A stretch of 64,000 nt of DNA from Shewanella aquimarina (GTDB taxonomy: Bacteria > Pseudomonadota > Gammaproteobacteria > Enterobacterales > Shewanellaceae). The translations under genes were made by a program, and so were the position numbers. Positions 49,041 to 57,316 of this stretch are shown piece after piece. The DNA is taken from assembly GCF_023349185.1 (NCBI RefSeq), contig NZ_JAKIKY010000012.1:1-64000 (forward strand), written 5' to 3'. The notes beneath the pieces are model-generated. The model had not been told where the DNA came from, did no database searches, and saw only the letters and a list, made by a program, of their open reading frames with translations. Within the stretch, counting starts at the first letter, position 1, and each line of letters starts with the position of its first letter.

Positions 49041-49080
49041 GCCTTTTTAGTGGGTTAACGCGGGGTGAGGGAACCCGCTT
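49041..49080 (-). promoter_or_regulatory. PreQ1-I riboswitch candidate in the yhhQ leader
   Basis: Minus strand: P1 GCGGG (49078-49074) pairs with CCCGC (49064-49060). The loop is UUC-CCU-CAC, where UUC and CAC match the conserved loop parts of preQ1-I aptamers. The A-rich tail GTTAACCCACTAAAAAGG follows, whose AGG (49044-49042) can pair with CCU (49070-49068) as the H-type pseudoknot P2. That AGG is also the Shine-Dalgarno, eight to ten bases before the ATG, so ligand binding would block translation. The tail between P1 and P2 is longer than usual. Confidence 0.75.
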
Positions 49081-49270
49081 AGAAACTGGGTAAGGCTTGC
49101 GCCTCGGTTAGCCGTGTCCTGAGCCTAGCCCGGGAGACAGGGCGGCAAATTATAGTCATTAAGACCAAATGAGCAAGGATTTTGCGTCGTTTTCTCTGCC
49201 GAGCTCCCGCTTACAAGGCATAAAGAGACTACACTTGGTTGAATATCACCATGATTTCGAGGAGGGGTCG

Positions 49271-50026
49271 ATGAGATCCTGGCGTTATCTTGTCGTCATC
49301 TTGTGCGCCTGCATGTTAGCGGGTACGCCACGGCATGCCGCATCCGAAGAGGTTGAGGAGATCACCGTGGTAACCGGCAACTGGCCCGGCTTTAGCACGC
49401 CAGACGGCAAAGGCTTTTACCTCGCGCTGATGCAAAGCGCCTTTCCTGCCCCCAAGTGGAAGCTCTCTGTCGATTTTGTGCCTTTCTCCCGCGCCCTCTA
49501 CATGGTGCAGCATCACAAGGTCGACGTGGGGCTGGGCTTCTATCTCGACGAAGTCAAACCCGAATACTACTGTGACCTGCCGGTGGAGGTGGATCAGGTG
49601 GATGCCGCCCTGACGCCCGAGCTGGCGGCTATCTGGCAGGACATCAATAGCCTGAAAAAGAAGAAGGTGAAGGCGCTGCTGGAGTATCGCTACGATACCT
49701 TTATCAAGGTGCCCATGTATTACGAGGAGGGGAGCGATCTGTTGCAGATGCTCAACCATGTTAACAGCGGCAAGATAGACGCCGTGCTCGACTATAAACG
49801 TTCTTTGTTGGGGCTCGCCAGCCAGTTAAATCGGCCGCAGCAATATGTGATAAAAGAAAATGTACTCAATGCGGAGGTATTCTTCGTCTTTCCCCAGACG
49901 CAGAAAGGTAAGCGTTTGAAGGCGATCTTTAACCGTGCCATGGTGCGCATGCTCGCCAGCGGTGAGCTGGATCGTCTGTTTCAGGCCAACGTTGGTTATC
50001 GCGACCGGGTGCCGCTGGGTAAATAA
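49271..50026 (+). CDS. Periplasmic solute-binding protein, SBP family 3-like
   Basis: 251 residues from ATG 49271 with AGGAGG five bases upstream; the frame is open to 49169 without a signal. A signal peptide (LVVILCACMLAGTPRHAASE) precedes ITVVTGNWPGFSTPDGKGF and VPFSRALYMVQHHKVDVGLG, the pattern of amino-acid-type binding proteins. No transporter genes are adjacent, so it may serve as a stand-alone receptor. The ligand is unknown. Confidence 0.78.
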   Translation: MRSWRYLVVILCACMLAGTPRHAASEEVEEITVVTGNWPGFSTPDGKGFYLALMQSAFPAPKWKLSVDFVPFSRALYMVQHHKVDVGLGFYLDEVKPEYYCDLPVEVDQVDAALTPELAAIWQDINSLKKKKVKALLEYRYDTFIKVPMYYEEGSDLLQMLNHVNSGKIDAVLDYKRSLLGLASQLNRPQQYVIKENVLNAEVFFVFPQTQKGKRLKAIFNRAMVRMLASGELDRLFQANVGYRDRVPLGK

Positions 50027-50073
50027 GCCTGAGGCCAACTCGGCTAGCGTCTATCAGCCTAGTTAGGTATGAG

Positions 50074-51486
50074 CTAGACCTCGGTCAGGATCGACATTAT
50101 GGTCTTGAGCTTATTCTCCAGCTCGTTCCACTCCGCCTCGGCCTCTGAACCCGAGACTATGCCTGCACCGGCAAACAGGTTGATGCGCCCGGGTTCAATC
50201 AGCGCGCTACGGATCGCCACCGCAAACTCGCTCTCATACTTGTTGAAATAGCCACAGGCGCCGGCATACCAGCCACGGGTATAGCCTTCGCGTTGGCGGA
50301 TAAAGTTTATGGCCGAAGCCTTCGGCAGGCCGCCCACGGCCGGGGTGGGGTGCAGGGCCTGCAGGATCTGAAAATCGTTCACCCCAGGCTTGAGTTCGGC
50401 GCGAATGGCGCGGTGCAGATGCTGGATATGGCTCAGCTTAAACACCTTGGCCAGCTCATCGGCCCCCACATAGTTGCTCAGCGGCGTCAGGGCATCGACG
50501 ATATGTTCACGCACCAGCTGGTTCTCGTGGCTGTTCTTGGTGTCGTCCAGCAGCTGTTGCGCAAGCAAGGCATCTTCGGCTTCGTTGAGCCCACGCGTGG
50601 TGGTGCCGGCCAGCGCCTCGGTAAACACCTCCCGCTGACGGCGTCGATACAGACGCTCAGGGGTGCAAGAGATAAAGGCGCTCTCTGGGCTGAATTGAAA
50701 GCCAAATTGAAAACTGTTCTGGTTGCGACCCTGCCAGCTTGCCAGCAGCATCCAGGGATCCACCTTCTCGTTCACCTCGAGCTGGGTCAGACGGGACAGC
50801 ACTACCTTAGGCGTGTCCTGAATAAACCTGTCATGGGTGACCTGGTTGACCAGCTCGTGCCAGCGTAGCTTGTTGGGACGGTCGCTGCGGCTCAGCAGCT
50901 GGATCTTGTTTGGCGGTGCCAGCGGCTTGGGTGGTACCAGGGCGGCGAGGGCCTGCAGCGCCAGGTTACGCTCCTGCTCGATATCGCGAGATTCTACGTT
51001 GAGATTGACCAGCAGCTTGTATTCATCGCCGCTACGCCTGAGTTCGACCCTGGGCAGGATGAAATGGGCACGACCATATTCGGGCCAGCACTCGGTATGA
51101 CGATCGAAGGCGACGCCGCCGTAGTAGCGTATTTCCTGATTGGTCGAGAGTGACCTCTGGGTCTGATAAGCCTGAGAAAGCTGGTTGTCGTCTACCGCAT
51201 CTTCGAAGATAAAATCTTTACAGCATCCCAGGGCGGCCACCTCTTCCTGGGTGTCGCGGCCATGCCAATAGATCCTGGGGTAGCAAGGTTGGCTGGCGAT
51301 CCAGGCGATCATCGGCATAACACAGGCCGTCACCGACAACTGAATGATCGGTTCACCCTGGGGGTGAATATCGAGTTTTTCGAGTTTGCGGGATAGGGAT
51401 TGTATGGCCTGTGGCAGCGAGGAAACGCTCAAGAAATACTCCAACCTGGTAAAAAAGTGCGTGGGTTTGAAGGCGGGTAAGGACAT
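50074..51486 (-). CDS. menF: Isochorismate synthase MenF
   Basis: 470 residues from ATG 51486. Chorismate-binding domain in the C-terminal half: FISCTPERLY, EALAGTTTRG, LHPTPAVGGLPK and GWYAGACGYF, plus SEAEAEWNELENKL near the end. It commits chorismate to menaquinone, the main quinone for anaerobic respiration in Shewanella. EntC-type enzymes for siderophores share these motifs, but no siderophore genes are near. Confidence 0.93.
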   Translation of the reverse strand: MSLPAFKPTHFFTRLEYFLSVSSLPQAIQSLSRKLEKLDIHPQGEPIIQLSVTACVMPMIAWIASQPCYPRIYWHGRDTQEEVAALGCCKDFIFEDAVDDNQLSQAYQTQRSLSTNQEIRYYGGVAFDRHTECWPEYGRAHFILPRVELRRSGDEYKLLVNLNVESRDIEQERNLALQALAALVPPKPLAPPNKIQLLSRSDRPNKLRWHELVNQVTHDRFIQDTPKVVLSRLTQLEVNEKVDPWMLLASWQGRNQNSFQFGFQFSPESAFISCTPERLYRRRQREVFTEALAGTTTRGLNEAEDALLAQQLLDDTKNSHENQLVREHIVDALTPLSNYVGADELAKVFKLSHIQHLHRAIRAELKPGVNDFQILQALHPTPAVGGLPKASAINFIRQREGYTRGWYAGACGYFNKYESEFAVAIRSALIEPGRINLFAGAGIVSGSEAEAEWNELENKLKTIMSILTEV

Positions 51487-51517
51487 CAAACACGGCGAAT
51501 CTGAGACTTATCTGAAT

Positions 51518-51538
51518 TGGTAATAAGAATCTTTACCA
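51518..51538. promoter_or_regulatory. TGGTAA-N9-TTACCA inverted repeat upstream of menF
   Basis: A perfect 6-bp inverted repeat with a nine-base centre lies about 32 bases upstream of the menF ATG. It could be an operator or a leader hairpin. The rest of the 51487-51821 gap holds the promoters of menF and the TonB receptor and no recognisable RNA. Confidence 0.4.
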
Positions 51539-51674
51539 CAAACTAATGTGCCGACTGTTAGCTGTCAAGTTACAGGCAGTTAAGCTGTGAGCTTGCCCAA
51601 GAAAAGAGAGATTTGTCATTTATTTGGGAAGCAATTCTATCCTGTGTATTTTTGTCTAATCAAGGTTTTACACT

Positions 51675-51687
51675 GGACAAAATGTCC
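51675..51687. promoter_or_regulatory. GGACA-AAA-TGTCC palindrome upstream of the TonB-receptor operon
   Basis: A 5-3-5 inverted repeat about 135 bases upstream of the receptor start, adjacent to a TTTACA -35-like element. It does not match Fur, Zur or NikR boxes. It may be the operator of the receptor-ECF operon. Confidence 0.4.
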
Positions 51688-51821
51688 CTTGTCTACTGCC
51701 ACCATCACGGCATTTGTTCAAATTTGTCGATCTGGGTTTGTTTTTGGTTTTCGTTAGCTTGTTGCTACAGGTGTAAGCCGGAAGAATGACGGCCATAGGG
51801 AAATGACACAGCGAATTAAGC

Positions 51822-53969
51822 ATGAAAAACAAACCAGTTAGTCTCAAATTATCACTCGTGGCAGCCGCCGTTGCCGCCAGCCCTCTGGTCATGGCCGAGG
51901 AAGTAAAACACGAACCCATCTTAGATGTGGCCGAAGTCATAGTGATCACAGGCGAGAAGCCGACGCCGCTACAGCAGACCACCAGCAGCTGGACCATAGG
52001 TGCCGATGAGATTCAGGCCATGGGTGCCCAGAGCCTGGACCAGATATTAAAGAATGCCCCCGGTGTCTATGTGCGTACCGGCGGTCAGGGGACACCTCGT
52101 GTCGATGTGCGTGGCTTCAAGGCCCGCCATGTCATCTATCTGATCAACGGTGTGCCGGCCAATGGCGCCGAAGATGGTCAGTTCGACCCTAGCGTGGTAC
52201 CCGCCAGCCAGATCGCCTCGGTCACAGTTTCCATGGGGCCAACCTCTGTGCTCTACGGTCCAGGCGGCGCGGGCGGCGTGATCAACATTCGCACTAAGCA
52301 GGGCGCCGACGTGCCAGGTTTCTCCGGCCATCTCGAGGGCAGTGAAAATGATACCTTCAACGGCGACGTGACTGTTGCTGGCTCTGGCGAGCGTTGGCAG
52401 GGGCTGGTTTCGCTCTCTCGTCAGCAGACAGACGGCTGGCCCGTGTCTGGCGATCAGCCCGATACCGAGCTGCAGCAGGGCGATACCCGCTTCAACAGCG
52501 ACAAGACCATCGATAACCTGTTTGCCCAGGGCAGCTACTGGCTGTCGGACAATACTCAGTTGATGGCAAACCTCAGCCTGCGCAGCGGCGATTGGGGCAA
52601 GCCCGCCGTCGATGGCACCACCAACGGCAAGACGAGATTTGAACGCGTCGATGACTACGACGCCCACACGGTGCAGCTGGGCTTGGCCCATAGATTCAAC
52701 GAGCTGCTGACCTTGAGGGGCTTCATCTATCAGAATCAGTCGGACGTGCTTGAAAACCGTTATCTGGATGACAGCTTTGTCGGTGTGCAGCAAAGCTTGG
52801 ATGGCCGCTCTGTGGTGAGCGGCGGCAATGTGCAGCTGATCGCCGACTTCGATGAGGGTCACCTGTTGACCGGCGCCCTAATCGCCGAGCATCAGAGCTG
52901 GGAGTCAGAGAGCAAGAAAATAGAGACTAGCGATGCTGGTAGCGGATCAGGCAGCGGGTCTGGTTCAGGATCTGGATCAGGTAGTGGTTCAGGAACCGGC
53001 GGCGGTTCGGGCTCTGGGACTGGCGGTGGTAGTGGCTCGGGCTCTGGTACCGATAGCGGCTCAGGCTCTGGTAGCGGTAGCGGCGGCGGAAACGGTTCGG
53101 GTGGCGGTAATGGCTCAGGCGGCGTCGAGTCATTCGACGATTCATCCTGGCTCTATACCCTGGCGGCGGAATATCAGTATCAGCAAGACAGCGTGGGTGC
53201 CAGCCTGGGCGGTGCACTGCACGAGCAGCAGCGTGTGCGCGAAGACGAGTCCGACTACTCGGCGCAGGCTTCCGCCTACTGGCAGGTCGCAGAGGCGACT
53301 CGCCTCAACCTAGGCGTGGCCCGCAAGGTACGTTTCCCTTCGATGCGTAACCTCTATTCGCTCTCGTCGGGCAATCAGGATCTCGAGTCTGAGACCTCTA
53401 AGCACCTGGAGCTGAGTCTGGCGCAGGGGCTGGGCAGCAACACAGATCTGAGCCTGGCGGCCTACTACACGGATGCGGAAAACTATATCGCCAAGGATGT
53501 CGATGGCATCTATCAGAACATGGGGCGTTATCAGTTCAAGGGGGTCGACTTCCTGGTGCGCGATCAGAGCATCGACAACCTGTCGCTGAGCTTCGGCTAC
53601 AGCTTCCTCGACAGCGAAGACAAGGATGCTGCGCCAGGGCTGGATACCTTAGAGTACCGTCCGCGCCATCAATTCAGGCTACAGGCGGACTATGAGTTTA
53701 GCTTTGCCACCCGCATCAACCTGAATATCGAGCATATCATGGGGCAGGTGTATCACACCGAGGAGAAGGTTGCCGGCCAGAAACAGCAGGTGGAGAAGTC
53801 GCTGGATGATTACACACTGGTGGATCTCAAGTTGAGCCATCCTATTGCCGGTGACGCGTTATCTGTCTACCTCAGGGCCGCCAACCTGCTCGATGAGCGC
53901 TACTATCAGAGCGAAGGCTTGCCTCAGGCGGGTCGTCAGCTGTTCCTGGGCGTGAACTGGCAGCTATAG
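51822..53969 (+). CDS. TonB-dependent receptor with Ser/Gly-repeat insertion
   Basis: 715 residues. A signal peptide (LKLSLVAAAVAASPLVMA) is followed by a TonB-box-like AEVIVITGEK, the plug domain (about 40-160; IGADEIQAMGAQSLDQIL, VDVRGFKARHVIYLINGVP, LYGPGGAGGVINI) and a 22-strand-type barrel ending in GRQLFLGVNWQL. Residues about 372-434, between two barrel strands, are almost only Ser and Gly (plus a few Thr, Asn, Asp), probably an exposed loop. Barrel signature YLRAANLLDERYYQSEG is siderophore/vitamin-receptor-like. Ten bases ahead of an ECF transporter, so it probably imports the same compound across the outer membrane. Confidence 0.9.
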   Translation: MKNKPVSLKLSLVAAAVAASPLVMAEEVKHEPILDVAEVIVITGEKPTPLQQTTSSWTIGADEIQAMGAQSLDQILKNAPGVYVRTGGQGTPRVDVRGFKARHVIYLINGVPANGAEDGQFDPSVVPASQIASVTVSMGPTSVLYGPGGAGGVINIRTKQGADVPGFSGHLEGSENDTFNGDVTVAGSGERWQGLVSLSRQQTDGWPVSGDQPDTELQQGDTRFNSDKTIDNLFAQGSYWLSDNTQLMANLSLRSGDWGKPAVDGTTNGKTRFERVDDYDAHTVQLGLAHRFNELLTLRGFIYQNQSDVLENRYLDDSFVGVQQSLDGRSVVSGGNVQLIADFDEGHLLTGALIAEHQSWESESKKIETSDAGSGSGSGSGSGSGSGSGSGTGGGSGSGTGGGSGSGSGTDSGSGSGSGSGGGNGSGGGNGSGGVESFDDSSWLYTLAAEYQYQQDSVGASLGGALHEQQRVREDESDYSAQASAYWQVAEATRLNLGVARKVRFPSMRNLYSLSSGNQDLESETSKHLELSLAQGLGSNTDLSLAAYYTDAENYIAKDVDGIYQNMGRYQFKGVDFLVRDQSIDNLSLSFGYSFLDSEDKDAAPGLDTLEYRPRHQFRLQADYEFSFATRINLNIEHIMGQVYHTEEKVAGQKQQVEKSLDDYTLVDLKLSHPIAGDALSVYLRAANLLDERYYQSEGLPQAGRQLFLGVNWQL
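52938..53126 (+). repeat. Imperfect GGNAGC/GGNTCN repeat encoding the Ser/Gly stretch
   Basis: About 190 bases of degenerate hexanucleotide repeats (GGTAGC, GGATCA, GGCTCT forms) inside the receptor gene. Codon use varies between units, so the DNA repeat is imperfect although the protein repeat is clean; selection on the protein rather than recent slippage is suggested. Confidence 0.85.
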
Positions 53970-53978
53970 GCAAAGCTC

Positions 53979-55343
53979 ATGGCCCTGGTGCGACTCAGTC
54001 AGATCCATTTTAACTTCCAGACAGCGGCGCAGCCGCTGTTTGAGGATCTCAATCTGACCATAGCTCCCGGTGAGTGTCATCTTATTCACGGCTATACCGG
54101 CTGTGGTAAGTCGACCCTGCTCAAGCTGCTGCTGGGGATCCTGGAGCGCCCCTGGGAGGGCGAGCGGGAGATAGCCGATGGGGCTACCCTGGGGGTGGTG
54201 ATGCAGGACCCCAATGTGCAGCTGCTGCGCCAGACCCTGGGGGCCGAGGTGGCCTTCGCCCTGGAAAACCTAGGGGTCGCCAGTCATGAGATGTTGCTGC
54301 AGGTGCGTTCGGCGCTGCGGCGGGTCGGCCTCTACATCAGCCTGGACACGCCGATCTCCAGCCTCTCGCTGGGTCAGCGCTATCGTCTGATGATCGCCGC
54401 CCAGCTGGTGCTCGAGCCAGATCTGTTGTTGCTCGACGAGCCCTGGGCCCAGCTGGACGATCAGGGTGTGCAGGAGCTGGCGGCCGTACTAACCCAGCTC
54501 AGGCAGCAGGGGGTTGCCCTGTTGATCGTCGAGCACCATCAGGGTGTCTTCAAGGATCTAGTGACCCACAGATGGCAGTTAAGCCAGGGTCAGTTGCAGG
54601 CGTTATCGGCGCAAGAGGTGGATACGAGTCCCGAGCAGGTGTGTTGGCGCGAGTCGCCTTGCTGGCCTCAGGGAAGTGCCGTCATCGACAGCCATGGTTT
54701 TACCCTGGCATTTCGAGAGCGTCAGAAGCTGTTCGATGCCGAGTCCCTGCTGCTCTTTCCCGGTGAGATTGCGGCGCTGGTGGGCGACAATGGCTGCGGT
54801 AAGAGCACACTGCTCAAGAGTCTGGCGGGTATCCAGGCGGGCATAGATCCCTTAGGCATCAAGGTGTTTGGTCAGCGTCCCAAGTTGGGACGCTTCGGCG
54901 CCGATCTGGCCTTGCTGCACCAGAGACCGAGTCGGCAACTGTTTGAAAATACCGTGATCGAGGAGATGCAGTTTAGCCTCAAGCGTTACGGTCTGCCGCT
55001 GGATAGGGCCATCGCCCTGCTGGGACAACTCGGGCTGACCACCTTGGCGCGACACTCGCCCCATACGCTCTCTTACGGCCAGCAGCATCTGATCGCCTTG
55101 GCGTCGCTCGCCTGTCTCAGGCCCAAGCTGCTGCTGTTAGACGACCCCTTCGCCGGGCTCGATGCCCACTTCACCGACAAGATAGTGGCGCTGCTGATGG
55201 AGCTGAGCCGTCAGGGCACCGCCCTGGTGATCGCCAGCCACAGGCCGATTGCGGCGCTGCCGGTGGACCGCCTCTGGCGGGTGGCGGATGGGCGTCTCGA
55301 GACTCTCTCGGCCTCGCCACAGGCGTATTCACGTGTGGGCTAG
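53979..55343 (+). CDS. ECF transporter ATPase, two fused ABC domains
   Basis: 454 residues with two ABC modules. Module 1 (about 1-225) has Walker A GYTGCGKST (38-46), a signature LSLGQRYR and Walker B LLLLDEPWAQLD; module 2 (about 240-454) has Walker A GDNGCGKST (about 269-277), signature LSYGQQHL and Walker B LLLLDDPFAGLD. A fused A-A' pair next to T and S membrane proteins defines an energy-coupling-factor importer. Both signatures deviate from LSGGQ. The following T gene starts within its 3' end. Confidence 0.88.
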   Translation: MALVRLSQIHFNFQTAAQPLFEDLNLTIAPGECHLIHGYTGCGKSTLLKLLLGILERPWEGEREIADGATLGVVMQDPNVQLLRQTLGAEVAFALENLGVASHEMLLQVRSALRRVGLYISLDTPISSLSLGQRYRLMIAAQLVLEPDLLLLDEPWAQLDDQGVQELAAVLTQLRQQGVALLIVEHHQGVFKDLVTHRWQLSQGQLQALSAQEVDTSPEQVCWRESPCWPQGSAVIDSHGFTLAFRERQKLFDAESLLLFPGEIAALVGDNGCGKSTLLKSLAGIQAGIDPLGIKVFGQRPKLGRFGADLALLHQRPSRQLFENTVIEEMQFSLKRYGLPLDRAIALLGQLGLTTLARHSPHTLSYGQQHLIALASLACLRPKLLLLDDPFAGLDAHFTDKIVALLMELSRQGTALVIASHRPIAALPVDRLWRVADGRLETLSASPQAYSRVG

Positions 55344-56004
55344 ACGCGGCGTACGTGCGCCTGGAGTGCGCCGTGCTAAACGCCACTTCGCGGTCAACGA
55401 CACCCGCTGGTGCGCGCTCGCTATCTTGCTCGCACTGGGGCTCTCCAGTTGCGCCTTCCTCTTGCCCCTGTCATGGCTGCATTACCTGGGCCTGGCGAAC
55501 TTGCTGTTGCTGATACAGGGTCGTTACCTGGGCGGTCGGCTCAGGGGGCTGCTGGTGATCTTCACCAGTCAGTTGGCGATCACTAGCCTGCTCTATCTGC
55601 TGCTGCACGGGCTCGAGCGTCTGCCCGAGGGGATTATCGCCGTCTGCCGCATCTTGATGGCCATGATCCCCGGCTGGTGGCTGTCGGTGGCCTGCTCGCC
55701 CCAGCGTATCGGCGAGGTACTCAGCTTCTGTCTGCCCCACAAGTGGGCCTTCGTGTTGACCGCCTGCTTCGGCATCTTGCCTTATCTGGGGCAGGAGACG
55801 CGGGAGATCTATCAGATGCAGGTAATGCGCGGCGCCAACATTCGCCTCAAGTCGTTGTGGCGACCCAAGCATTGGCGTGAGCTGATCTACTGCGTGCTCT
55901 ATCCGCTGCTGATCCAGCTGTTAAAACTATCCAAGCAGATGGCCACCGCGGCCAGGCTGCGCCAGTTTGGTCGTCATCCCAAGCCGACCCACTGGCCCTA
56001 CTAG
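55333..56004 (+). CDS. ECF transporter T component (CbiQ-like)
   Basis: About 223 residues; the frame lacks an ATG, and GTG 55333 (overlapping the ATPase gene by 11 bases) or GTG 55366 is the likely start. There are four or five membrane segments and a cytoplasmic part with QMQVMRGANIRLKS, the conserved Ala-Arg-Gly coupling helix of EcfT (second helix TAARLRQFG). EcfT links the ATPases to the substrate-binding S protein. Confidence 0.78.
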   Translation: MWARRGVRAPGVRRAKRHFAVNDTRWCALAILLALGLSSCAFLLPLSWLHYLGLANLLLLIQGRYLGGRLRGLLVIFTSQLAITSLLYLLLHGLERLPEGIIAVCRILMAMIPGWWLSVACSPQRIGEVLSFCLPHKWAFVLTACFGILPYLGQETREIYQMQVMRGANIRLKSLWRPKHWRELIYCVLYPLLIQLLKLSKQMATAARLRQFGRHPKPTHWPY

Positions 56005-56015
56005 TGAGAAATATC

Positions 56016-56558
56016 ATGATGAATAACAAAGGATTCAACCTACACGACGCCCTTTTTATCGGCTTCTGTGCCACCCTGCTGGTGGCGCTGAAGGGGATGC
56101 TGAGGCTGAAGCTGGGGCTGTCGGGACATTCCATGTTCCTGATGAGCTTCTTCTACTTAATTTGCTATGGTGCCGTGGGTAAACGCGGTGCCATCAGCCT
56201 GTGTGGCCTGCTGGCGGGCATGATGGCTATGACCCTGGGCGTCGGCAAGGGCGGTCCCTTCCTGCTGGTGAAGTTTGGCCTGCCGGCCATCGCCATGGAT
56301 ATCTGTCTGCTGCTTCTGCCCAGCCTGCTGGCGCTCAAGTGGCGCTGCATCATACTGGCGCTGGTGGGCACCCTGGCTTGGGCCAGCAAGGGCCTGATCG
56401 AGGGGCTGCTGGCGGGGATGAGTACGCAAGTGGTGGCGCTGCAATTTGCTAAGAGCTTGTTGTTTGGCAGCTTCTTCGCCCTGTTGGCGGCCATGTTGGT
56501 GCCGCCCGTACTGGAGCGACTGCGCAGCCACGACCTGATTGATAGAGAGGAGATATAA
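56016..56558 (+). CDS. Probable ECF S component of unknown substrate
   Basis: About 180 residues from ATG 56016 (an in-frame GTG at 56004 overlaps the T-gene stop). Six hydrophobic segments, the number typical of S components, and a position directly after A and T genes. It lacks the N-terminal MHI motif of the cobalt/nickel proteins CbiM/NikM, and I recognise none of the vitamin S-component signatures. It shows GVGKGGPFLLVKFGLPAIAMD, a stretch worth using as a search key. Confidence 0.72.
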   Translation: MMNNKGFNLHDALFIGFCATLLVALKGMLRLKLGLSGHSMFLMSFFYLICYGAVGKRGAISLCGLLAGMMAMTLGVGKGGPFLLVKFGLPAIAMDICLLLLPSLLALKWRCIILALVGTLAWASKGLIEGLLAGMSTQVVALQFAKSLLFGSFFALLAAMLVPPVLERLRSHDLIDREEI

Positions 56559-56560
56559 GC

Positions 56561-57316
56561 ATGGTGAGAGCATCTGGATTGAGATCTTGGTTGGTGTGTA
56601 TCGACGATACCGACGATATTGGCACCAAGGGAACCGGGGAGATCGCCGAGGAGATAGCGCATCTGCTGAGCGACAACCACCTGAGTCGCTGCGCCTTCGT
56701 GACTAGGCATCAGCTATACGTGCATCCGGATATCCCCTATACCTCACATAACAGCGCCATGTGTTTTCAGGTGCGTACCACTAAGTCTCAGGATGAGATC
56801 TTAGCAATAGCCGTGGCCCATCTGCGTAGCGAGAGCGCCGCGGCCGCCGATCCCGGCATCGCCCTGCTGGATCTGCACAGCCCGTTTGAGCAGGCTCCCC
56901 TCATCGCCTTCGGCGAGCAGGCCAAGGAGGAGGTGAAAACCAAGGCGCAAGCCTACGCCCTGGCCGAGCAGCTTGGCATACATCTGAGCGAACATGGCGG
57001 TACGGGGCTGGGGGTGATTGGCGCCTTAGCCGGCCTGGGGCTGAGGTTGCAGGGCAACGATGGTCGCATCAAGGGGCAGTTTAAGATGCCCGGGCTAGAG
57101 GCGGGCGAGGTGTCGCTCTCCGTGGGCGAGGTGATCGAGCTGACCGGCGTCGACCGTGTGCTCAGCGATAGCGGCGAGCAGCTCTGCTTCAAGACCCCTC
57201 TCTACCTGTCGGGCAAGGTGAAGGCTGTCTATCGGGATCATCAGGTCTCCCTGCTGGTGTATCAGGATCAGGGCCGCTGGCGCAACGCCCTCAAGCAGCA
57301 GCTGAAACACTATTAA
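56561..57316 (+). CDS. TiaS-like protein (archaeal tRNA-Ile2 agmatinylcytidine synthetase homologue)
   Basis: 251 residues, two bases behind the S component. The N-terminus CIDDTDDIGTKGTGE (13-27), the middle EHGGTGLGVIGALAGLGLRL and a C-terminal OB-like strand set (YLSGKVKAVYRDHQVSLLVY) match conserved parts of archaeal TiaS, which attaches agmatine to C34 of tRNA-Ile. At 251 residues it lacks the zinc-ribbon C-terminus of the archaeal enzyme (about 420 residues). Bacteria use TilS for that tRNA, so the job here must differ; its place in a transporter operon suggests processing of the imported compound. Function unknown. Confidence 0.75.
   Translation: MVRASGLRSWLVCIDDTDDIGTKGTGEIAEEIAHLLSDNHLSRCAFVTRHQLYVHPDIPYTSHNSAMCFQVRTTKSQDEILAIAVAHLRSESAAAADPGIALLDLHSPFEQAPLIAFGEQAKEEVKTKAQAYALAEQLGIHLSEHGGTGLGVIGALAGLGLRLQGNDGRIKGQFKMPGLEAGEVSLSVGEVIELTGVDRVLSDSGEQLCFKTPLYLSGKVKAVYRDHQVSLLVYQDQGRWRNALKQQLKHY

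Noticed and set aside
51490..51821. Cobalamin riboswitch ahead of the TonB receptor
   Set aside because: No B12-box-like segment is present and the hairpins do not follow the aptamer layout; a CTGAGA near 51500 also lacks the rest of a TPP aptamer.
52047..52862. 271-codon open frame on the minus strand inside the TonB receptor gene
   Set aside because: It lies wholly antisense to a well-supported receptor, has no recognisable domain and no ribosome-binding site; high GC makes long shadow frames common here.
52938..53126. CRISPR-like or VNTR array in the receptor
   Set aside because: There are no constant repeats with unique spacers; it is degenerate Ser/Gly coding sequence in an open frame.
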